Origin: CAZWES01 sp964632395
GTDB taxonomy: Bacteria > Patescibacteriota > Gracilibacteria > Peribacterales > Peribacteraceae
Direction: 5' to 3'
Length of the DNA: 36,341 nt
Assembly: GCA_964632395.1 (NCBI GenBank)
Contig: CAZWES010000013.1
Location: forward strand, 1-36,341
A program made the translations under genes and the position numbers. Shown one piece after another: positions 29,083 through 36,341 of this stretch. Under the pieces are notes generated by a model. It was not told where the DNA came from and ran no database searches. It worked only from the letters and a program-made list of their open reading frames with translations. The first letter of the stretch is position 1. Each line of letters starts with the position of its first letter.

Positions 29083-30289
29083 GAATTCGACGTCGAATGA
29101 AGAATGCGATGACAGCAGAAATTGCAATCACAGCGAATAAAGCTCTTAGTGGAAGTCCTGTGCCGCCGGGAACGTGATCCGTTCCACTTCCAATCACAGA
29201 GCCGCCAAGCGGCGAATCCCCTCCTCCATCTGCCAAAGTAAACGGTGCCGTTGAGCTTGTTGGATCACCGATTGTAACTGCAGCCTCAAAACTGTATTCG
29301 CTATCCTGGCCGGATGCGTTAAAGGCGGTTACTGCAAAAAAGTATCTCTTCCCGATTGGGAGATTGCCAACTGTAACTCCGGTTGTTGCAGTGGAAACAG
29401 TGCGACGTTGAATATAGTGGCCGGGAACGGTTCCGTAATAAATGTTGTAACCGATCACACGCGGGTCATCCAACTTGCTCCAGATTAGGTAAACCTTGTC
29501 CTCTTCCGTCATAATCCTTAGACCCTGAGGCTGTAACAGGGCAAAACCGGGGTCGGTGATGACCGGAGTCTGACCGCCTGGAGGCTGTGTACCCGGAGGC
29601 GTGGTGCCAGGAGGAACAGTTCCGGGGGGAATTGTTCCGGGTGGTTGAGTACCCGGTGGCACTGTTCCCGGAATTGTTCCCGGAGGAGGATCCTCGCCAA
29701 AGTACAAGCGAAGATCGTTTGGACGCGTTTTTAGAACATTTACAACTCTACCCTCTTCCACAATCAAAACTTTCGTCCTGCCTTCTTGGCCCAAAAGACT
29801 GAACTCGTGGAATTTTATTTTTACAATTTCCTCAGTATCTTTTTTAACTTTGAATTGAACTCTTGCAAAGATGACTTCCACTGCGGTAACTCCACCGGAA
29901 ACATTGCTTGCCCCGATTTTTACACGGCCGGAACTTTCTGCAAAAGCCTGTTCGCCGGGCGCAATCAACGGAAACTCATCGCTCAGACGGATATCTATTC
30001 CTTCCAGAATTTTTGGATCGTACTCAAGCCAGCTTTGCACCGATTGTATGGACTGGCCGGAAGGATTTTTAAGCACAATATCCAGATCCAGAACTTCGCC
30101 CTCAGAAAGGCCATAAGTTATGAATGTTTCTGAGTCGTACAGCGAATAATCCAGACATATGGAAGATTCGCAGTGCGGACGCATCTTTATCTCGGCATCA
30201 GGCGTTGCAGATATCACACTCTGCGGCACTATGAGCGGTGCTCCCGCAATTGCTATAAGCGCCGGCAATAATTTCAGATGCCTTTTCAT
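29075..30289 (-). CDS. Cohesin-like/FN3 surface protein with PPGT stalk and C-terminal membrane anchor
   Basis: 404 aa. Signal peptide (KLLPALIAIAGAPLIVPQSV, cut near Ala29), then a cohesin-like beta-sandwich (62-188): VLDLDIVLKNPSGQSIQSVQ, SWLEYDPKILEGIDIRL, GRVKIGASNVSGGVTAVEVI, FARVQFKVKK. A tandem PPGTx stalk (201-240), a fibronectin type III domain (252-342: KVYLIWSKLDDPRVIGYNIY, GKRYFFAVTAFNASGQDSEY), and a tail VPGGTGLP-helix-RRRIHE (373-404) follow. It fits a cell-anchored receptor that presents a cohesin-type domain for the dockerin proteins encoded upstream. Starts in an ATGA overlap with the lipoprotein gene. The cohesin assignment rests on pattern and context, not on a search. Confidence 0.82.
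   Translation of the reverse strand: MKRHLKLLPALIAIAGAPLIVPQSVISATPDAEIKMRPHCESSICLDYSLYDSETFITYGLSEGEVLDLDIVLKNPSGQSIQSVQSWLEYDPKILEGIDIRLSDEFPLIAPGEQAFAESSGRVKIGASNVSGGVTAVEVIFARVQFKVKKDTEEIVKIKFHEFSLLGQEGRTKVLIVEEGRVVNVLKTRPNDLRLYFGEDPPPGTIPGTVPPGTQPPGTIPPGTVPPGTTPPGTQPPGGQTPVITDPGFALLQPQGLRIMTEEDKVYLIWSKLDDPRVIGYNIYYGTVPGHYIQRRTVSTATTGVTVGNLPIGKRYFFAVTAFNASGQDSEYSFEAAVTIGDPTSSTAPFTLADGGGDSPLGGSVIGSGTDHVPGGTGLPLRALFAVIAISAVIAFFIRRRIHE
29567..29692. repeat. Tandem codon repeats encoding the PPGT stalk
   Basis: About eight imperfect 12-15-bp units (CCCGG or CCAGG cores followed by AGTACC, GTTCC and similar) encode PPGTx repeats, for example PPGTQPPGTIPPGTVPPGT. Units differ at third positions, so it is an old expanded stalk, not recent slippage. 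Confidence 0.75.
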
Positions 30290-30813
30290 AGACTTATTGA
30301 GGAAGGAGCTTTAAGAATATTTATTGCTTCTCTTTCTTCCAGGAAAAGTACCGCAGTGTGCCCGTCTCCTTCTGCGCGCCAATCGTAGAATGTGAGTACA
30401 GCGGGCTGAGTACCAATCTTTAGAACCTTGAACGATGCAACCTTTATTAACCCTTCGCTTATAGCTTCGGAAGATGCAACACCGATTTTTACCAATCCTT
30501 CCTCCGAATCTATATCCGTCTCACCGGGAGCTACAAGCGAAAGTCTTTCTTCTTCCACTTTAAGATCCGTGATGCGAACTGCAGCAGGATCGAATTTTAT
30601 CCACGCACGAACTGACTGAATCGGTAGACTCTCTGGATTTTTAACAAATATACTGATCGTCTTTTGTTGTCCTTGTTCATCTCCAACATGAAAGAACATC
30701 TCTGCATTAAGCAGATCCATTGCAGCAGGGTGTTTAATTTCCTGGTTCGATGCACCGCATCCCGCAAGGAGGAATAGAATTAGAAGGCCGATGGCTGAAA
30801 ATAGTGTTTTCAT
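30286..30813 (-). CDS. Cohesin-like lipoprotein
   Basis: 175 aa. Lipoprotein signal peptide MKTLFSAIGLLILFLLAGCG with lipobox L-A-G-C19. Residues about 38-170 repeat the cohesin-like pattern of the next gene: ISIFVKNPESLPIQSVRAWI, KFDPAAVRITDLKVEEERLS, LVAPGETDIDSEEGLVKIGV, IKVASFKVLKIGTQPAVLTF. The pairs LPIQSVRAWIKFDP here and QSIQSVQSWLEYDP in the 404 aa protein show that the two domains are paralogous. It would put a single cohesin-like domain on the outer face of the membrane by a lipid anchor. It starts three nt after the stop of the 1212 aa dockerin protein. Confidence 0.8.
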   Translation of the reverse strand: MKTLFSAIGLLILFLLAGCGASNQEIKHPAAMDLLNAEMFFHVGDEQGQQKTISIFVKNPESLPIQSVRAWIKFDPAAVRITDLKVEEERLSLVAPGETDIDSEEGLVKIGVASSEAISEGLIKVASFKVLKIGTQPAVLTFYDWRAEGDGHTAVLFLEEREAINILKAPSSISL

Positions 30814-30816
30814 GAT

Positions 30817-33800
30817 TTAAAACTCAATATCGGGGAGATCTCCGCCAACAACCGGCTCCTTTGGCTTGGTTCTTTTGTAACTGAACGGATCTTCCTCCTC
30901 CGATTCTTCGGGGGCTGTACCGTGCGTTTCAAGATCGCTTATATCCGTGCGGTCGTACTCCGTGTTATAAACCGAAGAGAACAAAGTGAAGTCTGCAAAA
31001 TCCACCCGGCCATCGCGGTTCAAGTCTGCAGTCGGGAAAATTTGAGTCCCATCGCCGGCAACACCATGCCCCGGGAATATTGCGATGAAATCTTTAACAA
31101 TTGATTCCATAGATTCAATCAGCCCCGGTGCAAGCACTCCGTCCATCGTCAGACGATAACGATCGCCCTCGCGCAGAGGCTCTACCTCCAATCTTAGAAC
31201 TTTGCCGCTCTTTCTTAGCACTCCTCCAAGAACTTCCCGGTCTTCATCCAGAACTGTAGATATGAGTGAAGCGCGTGTGGAAAGAAGATCCGGATGCACG
31301 CTGCTTGGCAACACAGACTCTTCGAAGTAAACATCAATGTGAGTTTCATTCACCACCTTTACATCTTTGATTACAGGCGGATTACCCGAGGGAAGACGGA
31401 ATGTGAAGCTCATTTTCCCGCCGCGATCAGGTGCAAATCGGTTTCCGCGTACATCTGTAAGAACCGGGGTATCACCCCCCAGAGCTGATGTCACAGATAG
31501 TATGTAAGTCTCACCCGGTGTCATAGGATCTGTTTGCAGATAAAGGAACCTGCCAGTTGTATCCCACGAAACCCGGCGAACTGCCAGAGTTTTTGTAGCA
31601 TCAAGTGCTGTTCGGATAATGAATTGCTTTCCGGTGCGATCAACTTTCTCAAAGTCGACCGGTGAACTTACAACTAACTCGATTTGCCCTGCGCTCACCG
31701 GCACAAGCATTTCGAACACCGGTTCCTTTTTAAGTTCTTCCTCAATTTCCGCACCACCGACAATCAGAGGAATGCTACCCATAACCGTATGCCCTGCTGC
31801 ATCCACTGCCGTGATCTCAATCATGTACGGGTCCGTGCTTGGCTGAGTCGTCTCCGGTACGTTTATATCTTTAAGTATGAACCACCTTGCACCCGTGTTC
31901 TCCAGTGCTCCGCGTTCCATGCAAACAATAGAAGATGATGTTTTGCAAAGCAGATCGAGATCAGTGTCTTTTTCCTTTACTGATGCACTACGCGCACTCG
32001 CAACTGAACCAAGTTTTGCAATTACGGTCAAAACATCATCATCCGGATCGCTAACAAGTACATGCAATTCACCTTTCGTCTTCCCGTCATTTGCAAGCAC
32101 GCGCGGAACCTGGAATGAGCTTGTTTGGTCAATCATCGGTGATTGCCCCTCGTGCGCACCACCTCTTTCAACTCTTAGCCTCGCAACCGTTCGTGTGATG
32201 TTGTTTGTGTCATCAACTGCCATCAGAGGAACGTCATACACGCCGACCGTAATGTGATCCGGCAGCTTGATTGTTTTGGATGCGTAAGTTGTGCGCGTTA
32301 CAAGAGTGCCGGATGGGAAGTCGATCAGATCGTCCATCTCTTCAATTTCCAGATCCACCTCAGTAAAGTCTGCAATTACCGTAAGAACATCTTCATCTGC
32401 ACCATTTAGATCTTCCACCTCAACATACAGGCGGACTTCTCCACCGGGTGATGCGGTTTCCGGAATGAACTTGGACTCTATTATGTTTGGCAAGCTTCCA
32501 CCAATAGAAGCGCCCACCACAAACGGTAGTGACTGGCTCACAAAGTTTCCCTGTGAATCCTCTACTTCAACAAGAAGAGTGTAGCCTGCAGAACTAGTTG
32601 TTGTTGGAATCTTAATCTTTTTGGATTCGAACATACCGCGCGAACCCTCTTTTGATGAGATATCCGATTGCAATGATAGTTTTTCGACTCCCAAACCAAT
32701 CGGCGCAAGATTGATTCGCGCCATTTCGATGTCGTCAATACCATCCTGATCCTGCACTTCCACATAAAACACGACCGGAGTATCGTCATCCGCGGGAACT
32801 TGTGCAGGAACCGAAAATGCGTGGAGAATTACCGGAGTTTGGAATTGCTGAGTAGTCGAACTTTTTGAGAGTACAAAAGTCTGTACAACTTCGTTAGCGG
32901 ATTCATCAACTACTCTGAGTTCGAGTTGATAGTTTCCGTCCGGAAGATTGTCCGGAACCGAGTAATCCGCAGTGAACGTGGTTGTGGTCAGTACTGTACC
33001 ATCGGAAGGCGAAGAGATTGCAGGATCCATCTCAACTATTCCACCTCCAAGCTCAGTAAGCCTAAGCGTAACCAGTTGAATAGAATCAACTCCGTCTTTA
33101 TCAGATACATCCACAAAGAATTCAATGTCTTGCCCTGGAACAAGGCCGGAAGGCACTGTTTCTATCCTTCCGATGGATGGAACTCCTCCCTGAATTATTT
33201 GTGATTTTAAGCTGAGCATCACTGATGCAGTGTCTTTTGTTCCTGCACGGTTTTCCACACGGACTGTGATTGGGTAATCGCGGTTTGTTTCCAGATCTTT
33301 CGAAAGCATAAGTGTTCCGCTTTCCGGCACCCTAAACCAATTGATGGTTTCGCCACCCGGGCCAATCGCAGTTTCTCCAATTCCTTCAAATATCACATTC
33401 GGATCTCCTCCGACTGAGGAGAAATCAACGGAACCTGTAATTGAATCGCTCGAGCCTAAAGGATTAAACACCGGAACCCAAAGTACAATTTCCGCGTCCG
33501 GATTAGCCGGCGTGTAATGCGCAGGGTTTGGATCCGTAAACATTATTTCATCCAGAATATTCACGTGGCCGCCGGGCGCCGGCGCTCCGTATACAACCAC
33601 TTTTTCATCCGCAAGAAGACTTTCGACCGAAATTGTGTAAACTCCGGGAATTGTATCCTCCGGAACCTCTGCAAGAATTTCTGTTGAGCTTGCGGAGAGT
33701 ACTCTGATCGACTTGCTGCCAAGCAAAACCTGAGGTGATGCGGGAAGCGCTTGCCCGCGAATCGCAAGCGGTGCGCCGCTGACCAATGCATAAGCGCCGG

Positions 33801-34455
33801 GATCAACATCGGAAATTGCAGGAACGAAAGGAAGATCAAGTGCATCCTGATTTGACGCAACCGTGATTCTTCCATTGTGTGTTGCAACCTCGGATTCGGA
33901 CCCTGCGGCAAAAACTCTCGCCTGCAGAAGTTTCAAATCAATGCGTCTGCCTACTTGGAGAATCCCACTCTTTGCAAGCTTCAATTCCACTTCCAGAAGA
34001 TGCGCATCCTTTGCAACAGTTTTTGCTGCACCAACCATGGAAACGTTCACAACGCCGGAAACAGGAAATGTAATCGAGATGGCTGACTGTTGAGTTACAG
34101 CGGTTCTTTTTACTCGAATAAGTTCGGCAAGCGAAGGTTCTACCGCGAAAGTGAGTTCCATCCCCTCAAACTGGGACATGGACTGACCTGACTGAATGAC
34201 AATGCTTCCGCGTTCGTTTGGCTGAGCTGCATAGTTTTGACTGATGTAGAGACCGGAAGCCGGAGTGCTGCCACTCGGAGCAATCTGGAAAAGCGCCCCG
34301 GTCAATGCGGAGATATCGGATAACAAAGAAATTACAAAAAGAAATACTCCAATAAAAATTGTAGCTGAAATGATTGCCATCGGGCTCCTGCGCGTTTGAC
34401 CTGATCCAGTGAGGACGTTTTCCGAGAAGCCGCTCCTTGTGACTGCATTTTTCAT
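30817..34455 (-). CDS. Large multi-Ig surface protein with cohesin-like and dockerin-like modules
   Basis: 1212 aa. N-terminal helix (MAIISATIFIGVFLFVISLL, residues 26-45); a possible cohesin-like domain (82-200); an IPT/TIG domain (211-290: ISDVDPGAYALVSGAPLAI); then a series of Ig/cadherin-like repeats with recurring signatures such as FFVDVSDKDGVDSIQLV, FYVEVQDQDGIDDIEMA and LYVEVEDLNGADEDVLTV; an SbsA-type Ig domain (about 930-1100); a single dockerin EF-hand at 1144-1155, DLNRDGRVDFAD, with Asp/Asn/Asp/Asp at positions 1, 3, 5, 9 and 12. It ends in a charged tail. One EF-hand rather than two makes it a half-dockerin. It abuts the 575 aa gene (TAG then ATG, no gap). Probably an exported, calcium-binding adhesin or scaffold component. 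Confidence 0.85.
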   Translation of the reverse strand: MKNAVTRSGFSENVLTGSGQTRRSPMAIISATIFIGVFLFVISLLSDISALTGALFQIAPSGSTPASGLYISQNYAAQPNERGSIVIQSGQSMSQFEGMELTFAVEPSLAELIRVKRTAVTQQSAISITFPVSGVVNVSMVGAAKTVAKDAHLLEVELKLAKSGILQVGRRIDLKLLQARVFAAGSESEVATHNGRITVASNQDALDLPFVPAISDVDPGAYALVSGAPLAIRGQALPASPQVLLGSKSIRVLSASSTEILAEVPEDTIPGVYTISVESLLADEKVVVYGAPAPGGHVNILDEIMFTDPNPAHYTPANPDAEIVLWVPVFNPLGSSDSITGSVDFSSVGGDPNVIFEGIGETAIGPGGETINWFRVPESGTLMLSKDLETNRDYPITVRVENRAGTKDTASVMLSLKSQIIQGGVPSIGRIETVPSGLVPGQDIEFFVDVSDKDGVDSIQLVTLRLTELGGGIVEMDPAISSPSDGTVLTTTTFTADYSVPDNLPDGNYQLELRVVDESANEVVQTFVLSKSSTTQQFQTPVILHAFSVPAQVPADDDTPVVFYVEVQDQDGIDDIEMARINLAPIGLGVEKLSLQSDISSKEGSRGMFESKKIKIPTTTSSAGYTLLVEVEDSQGNFVSQSLPFVVGASIGGSLPNIIESKFIPETASPGGEVRLYVEVEDLNGADEDVLTVIADFTEVDLEIEEMDDLIDFPSGTLVTRTTYASKTIKLPDHITVGVYDVPLMAVDDTNNITRTVARLRVERGGAHEGQSPMIDQTSSFQVPRVLANDGKTKGELHVLVSDPDDDVLTVIAKLGSVASARSASVKEKDTDLDLLCKTSSSIVCMERGALENTGARWFILKDINVPETTQPSTDPYMIEITAVDAAGHTVMGSIPLIVGGAEIEEELKKEPVFEMLVPVSAGQIELVVSSPVDFEKVDRTGKQFIIRTALDATKTLAVRRVSWDTTGRFLYLQTDPMTPGETYILSVTSALGGDTPVLTDVRGNRFAPDRGGKMSFTFRLPSGNPPVIKDVKVVNETHIDVYFEESVLPSSVHPDLLSTRASLISTVLDEDREVLGGVLRKSGKVLRLEVEPLREGDRYRLTMDGVLAPGLIESMESIVKDFIAIFPGHGVAGDGTQIFPTADLNRDGRVDFADFTLFSSVYNTEYDRTDISDLETHGTAPEESEEEDPFSYKRTKPKEPVVGGDLPDIEF

Positions 34456-36183
34456 CTATTCGGTGAGCGTGTGCAAAATATAAATCGAGTCGGACATCGT
34501 GATTTCTCCGTCTCCATCAAAGTCTCTCAAAAGATGATCTTCCGTAATCTGCATAGCACCGGTTGCAAGGCGGCGTGCAAAGACCGAGTCTGCAATCGAG
34601 AGCATGCCATCCATGTTGAAATCGCCCGCAAGTACGGATTCGCCAGCATCAAGCAACACTGCTTTTTGCGAATTGCCCTGATCGTCTATCACGGTAACCA
34701 GGAACGTGTACGGCCCGTGGTATGTGAGTGCATCCTGCGGGATTTCGACATCACAGGTTAGAGTCGCATCTTTAACGTTGCCGCCGGAAACAGGCGAAGC
34801 ACTGCAACTCGTACTTGTGATTATCTTTCTGCTGATCGGAACATCATCCGCATTTGGGAATGATCCATCCAAAAGTTCAACAAGCACGCGATCAAAACGG
34901 CTTACCCTGTCGTTGTGGTGAACCAACACCTGCATCTCCGTCGTGTAACCCGGTGCAACAAGGCGCACTCCATCTTGCGGGCGCGCCGTGACGTTTAGAA
35001 TCGCAAACTGGTCATCAATCGCAAGAATGGAAATTGTTGGAGAAGTACACACAACCGGAACAAGCACGCCGTCTTCTTCCACAGATCCGTGAGTCCTTGG
35101 GTGGATTTCCAACACGCTGGAAACCGCCGTAACCGGTACTCTTACTCGAATCTTTGTATCGGTCCAATCCGGTCCCGCAAAAACCTCCACAACTTCGCGC
35201 TCGCCATCTGCCACCGGGAAGTTCACCGTGCCGCCCGCGTTACCGAACCGCTCTCCGCGAATCACAACAATATCCGTACCTGCATCGTACGAGGACGCGC
35301 CGAAGCTCGAGATATTACAAAGCATATGATCGCGGCAAGCCTCTGCCTTGGAGCACGCTGCAAATTCCGGTGTAATCTCCGAGCAAATTCCAGCGGTGTA
35401 GTTTCCATCGGGGCATTGCACTGTACCGCACGCATCATCAACCGGTTCCCATGGCCTTGTCGGGCCATCGAATGAAGGGTTGCACTCAAATGTAATTAAT
35501 TCCCCATTTTGATCGCAGTACGAAGCAGGAGGAGGAGAATCCATGCAGTCATTCCTCTCTGCCAGCGTGACAGTGATGAAGTATTCCTGTGCAAATGAAT
35601 TGCCTGACTTTGTAAGGCACCATGTGTCGCCGGAGAAGTTTGTCTGGTTGCCACTGCAGGCTGCCGGATCATATTTGACGTATGCATTTGTTCTATCAAG
35701 CGCTATATCTGTGAGAAATTCGATGAATTCCGTATAGATCAATATGTCGTACTGCTGATCAACTGATAATCCCGCATCCTCATCTGGACCAACGGGAATA
35801 TTCTTCACACTGCATCTGCCCAAACTGTTTGTGTTAAGACACCCATCCTGCGGGTCGAACGGTAATACGTGCGCAGTGTGAATTTCCTGCAAATATAACA
35901 AGGATGTTTGCGAGTTGTTCTTATCCTCCATATTCATAAACTCAATGATGTCGATCGGAACAGGATCGCCACCACTTATCGGCTGGTACTGGAGAATGAA
36001 GTTTATAGTTGTCGTTTCGGATGCTTGTGCAATCGTTTGCTCCACCGTATCAACACTGACTGTCTTCAAGCCAAGAGTGAATGAAATAATTCCACAGATC
36101 GTGAAGATGCCGGCCATAGGGATTGCCCCCAGGCGCCTTGTTGCCTTCACATTTTTCCTTTGTTTTTGTGTGTTTTTTGGCAC
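34456..36183 (-). CDS. Exported IPT/TIG protein with complete C-terminal dockerin
   Basis: 575 aa from GTG at 36183. Signal anchor after a basic head (KNVKATRRLGAIPMAGIFTI, CGIISFTLGL). Residues 60-310 are Cys-rich (about sixteen Cys, possible disulfides). An IPT/TIG-like domain follows (about 296-375: SYDAGTDIVVIRGERFGNAG). The C-terminus is a complete type I-like dockerin with two calcium loops: DFNMDGMLSIAD (521-532) and DFDGDGEITMSD (554-565), joined by a helix SVFARRLATGAMQITEDH. Dockerins bind cohesins on partner proteins with high affinity. First gene of the operon, so its product is presumably made in step with the cohesin-like proteins downstream. Confidence 0.88.
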   Translation of the reverse strand: MPKNTQKQRKNVKATRRLGAIPMAGIFTICGIISFTLGLKTVSVDTVEQTIAQASETTTINFILQYQPISGGDPVPIDIIEFMNMEDKNNSQTSLLYLQEIHTAHVLPFDPQDGCLNTNSLGRCSVKNIPVGPDEDAGLSVDQQYDILIYTEFIEFLTDIALDRTNAYVKYDPAACSGNQTNFSGDTWCLTKSGNSFAQEYFITVTLAERNDCMDSPPPASYCDQNGELITFECNPSFDGPTRPWEPVDDACGTVQCPDGNYTAGICSEITPEFAACSKAEACRDHMLCNISSFGASSYDAGTDIVVIRGERFGNAGGTVNFPVADGEREVVEVFAGPDWTDTKIRVRVPVTAVSSVLEIHPRTHGSVEEDGVLVPVVCTSPTISILAIDDQFAILNVTARPQDGVRLVAPGYTTEMQVLVHHNDRVSRFDRVLVELLDGSFPNADDVPISRKIITSTSCSASPVSGGNVKDATLTCDVEIPQDALTYHGPYTFLVTVIDDQGNSQKAVLLDAGESVLAGDFNMDGMLSIADSVFARRLATGAMQITEDHLLRDFDGDGEITMSDSIYILHTLTE

Positions 36184-36211
36184 GTCAGATTTTGGTTTAC
36201 AGAATCATCTT

Positions 36212-36217
36212 ATTGTA
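36212..36217 (-). promoter_or_regulatory. Extended -10 promoter of the cohesin/dockerin operon
   Basis: On the minus strand TACAAT is preceded by TGC, giving an extended -10 (TGnTACAAT). Its 3' end is 28 nt upstream of the GTG start at 36183, so the leader would be about 20 nt. No strong -35 is visible. Confidence 0.5.
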
Positions 36218-36341
36218 GCAGAAAACTGTATTTTGGAGTATGCAAGGGGGGTTGACAGGAGTTAGAGTTATGGCTCATCGAAATTTCTATAGTGAAAAAC
36301 CCTGTGCTACGCCCCTGCGTTCCGCTTCGCTCCACTCCGGG
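36218..36341. other. Window-edge region without a supported gene
   Basis: Contains a TTGACA at 36252-36257 on the plus strand without a matching -10 at 16-18 nt, and ends in the GC-rich word CCGCTTCGCTCCACTCC, similar in style to the dispersed repeats elsewhere. A gene beyond the edge cannot be excluded. Confidence 0.4.

Noticed and set aside
29567..29692. Regularly spaced short repeats that could suggest a CRISPR array
   Set aside because: The repeats are in frame, encode PPGTx units in a secreted protein, and have no spacers of constant length.
30817..36183. A true cellulosome
   Set aside because: Dockerins and cohesin-like domains are present, but no glycoside hydrolase, carbohydrate-binding module or large multi-cohesin scaffoldin is seen.
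28841..36265. UGA recoding as in Gracilibacteria/SR1
   Set aside because: UGA serves as stop at 30286-30288 within an ATGA overlap, and also ends the DinD-like gene.

Overview
The window looks like chromosomal DNA of a Candidate Phyla Radiation (Patescibacteria) bacterium. Evidence: a PrgI/TraC-like gene pair of the CPR type, a MurF-like ligase fused to an N-terminal membrane region, a pseudopilin with the short CPR-style leader, a membrane-anchored family 5 solute-binding protein with no ABC transporter beside it, many small orphan proteins and almost no metabolic genes. TGA acts as a stop (for example in the ATGA overlap at 30286-30289), so the UGA-glycine code of Gracilibacteria/SR1 is unlikely. 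L9 and S1 are both present. Peregrinibacteria or a relative is a reasonable guess, but the sequence alone does not prove it.

Layout. 1-5000 (mostly minus strand): DegT-type aminotransferase, membrane-fused MurF, BRO-N protein, alpha/beta hydrolase. 5087-7793: a small orphan and two secreted CAP-domain paralogues, one with three SLH domains and one with an Arg-rich tail. 7913-9669: DUF3800 protein, tRNA-Val, SecG, small orphans. 9805-15669: solute-binding protein, ribosomal protein L9, orphans, tRNA-Lys, a pseudopilin carrying an inserted beta-sandwich module, HIT protein. 15823-23733: S1, TraC-like/PrgI pair, lone receiver domain, FtsK, GerMN-like protein, P-loop kinase/dCMP deaminase fusion. 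23734-26371: poorly coding stretch, DinD-like gene running into tRNA-Tyr, lipoprotein.

The most striking part is 26374-36183: six abutting or overlapping minus-strand genes. They encode two dockerin-bearing, Ig/IPT-rich exported proteins (575 and 1212 aa), a cohesin-like lipoprotein, a cohesin-like/FN3 protein with a PPGT-repeat stalk and a C-terminal membrane anchor, a second protein with a PATGP-like tail, and a TMTC-type multi-TM/TPR protein resembling O-mannosyltransferases. I read this as a self-contained surface scaffold: dockerin proteins docking onto membrane-tethered cohesin-like proteins, perhaps glycosylated by the TMTC-like enzyme. No carbohydrate-active enzyme is visible, so it is cellulosome-like in architecture only.

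Two genome-wide habits stand out. First, dispersed palindromic elements built from short iterated words sit between genes and also inside genes, where they are read in frame as loop insertions (alpha/beta hydrolase, TMTC-like protein twice, the 242-aa surface protein). Second, a TATAAT-like hexamer lies only about 5-12 nt upstream of many start codons, which suggests leaderless or nearly leaderless mRNAs; a clear Shine-Dalgarno is rare (best at 5067-5073).
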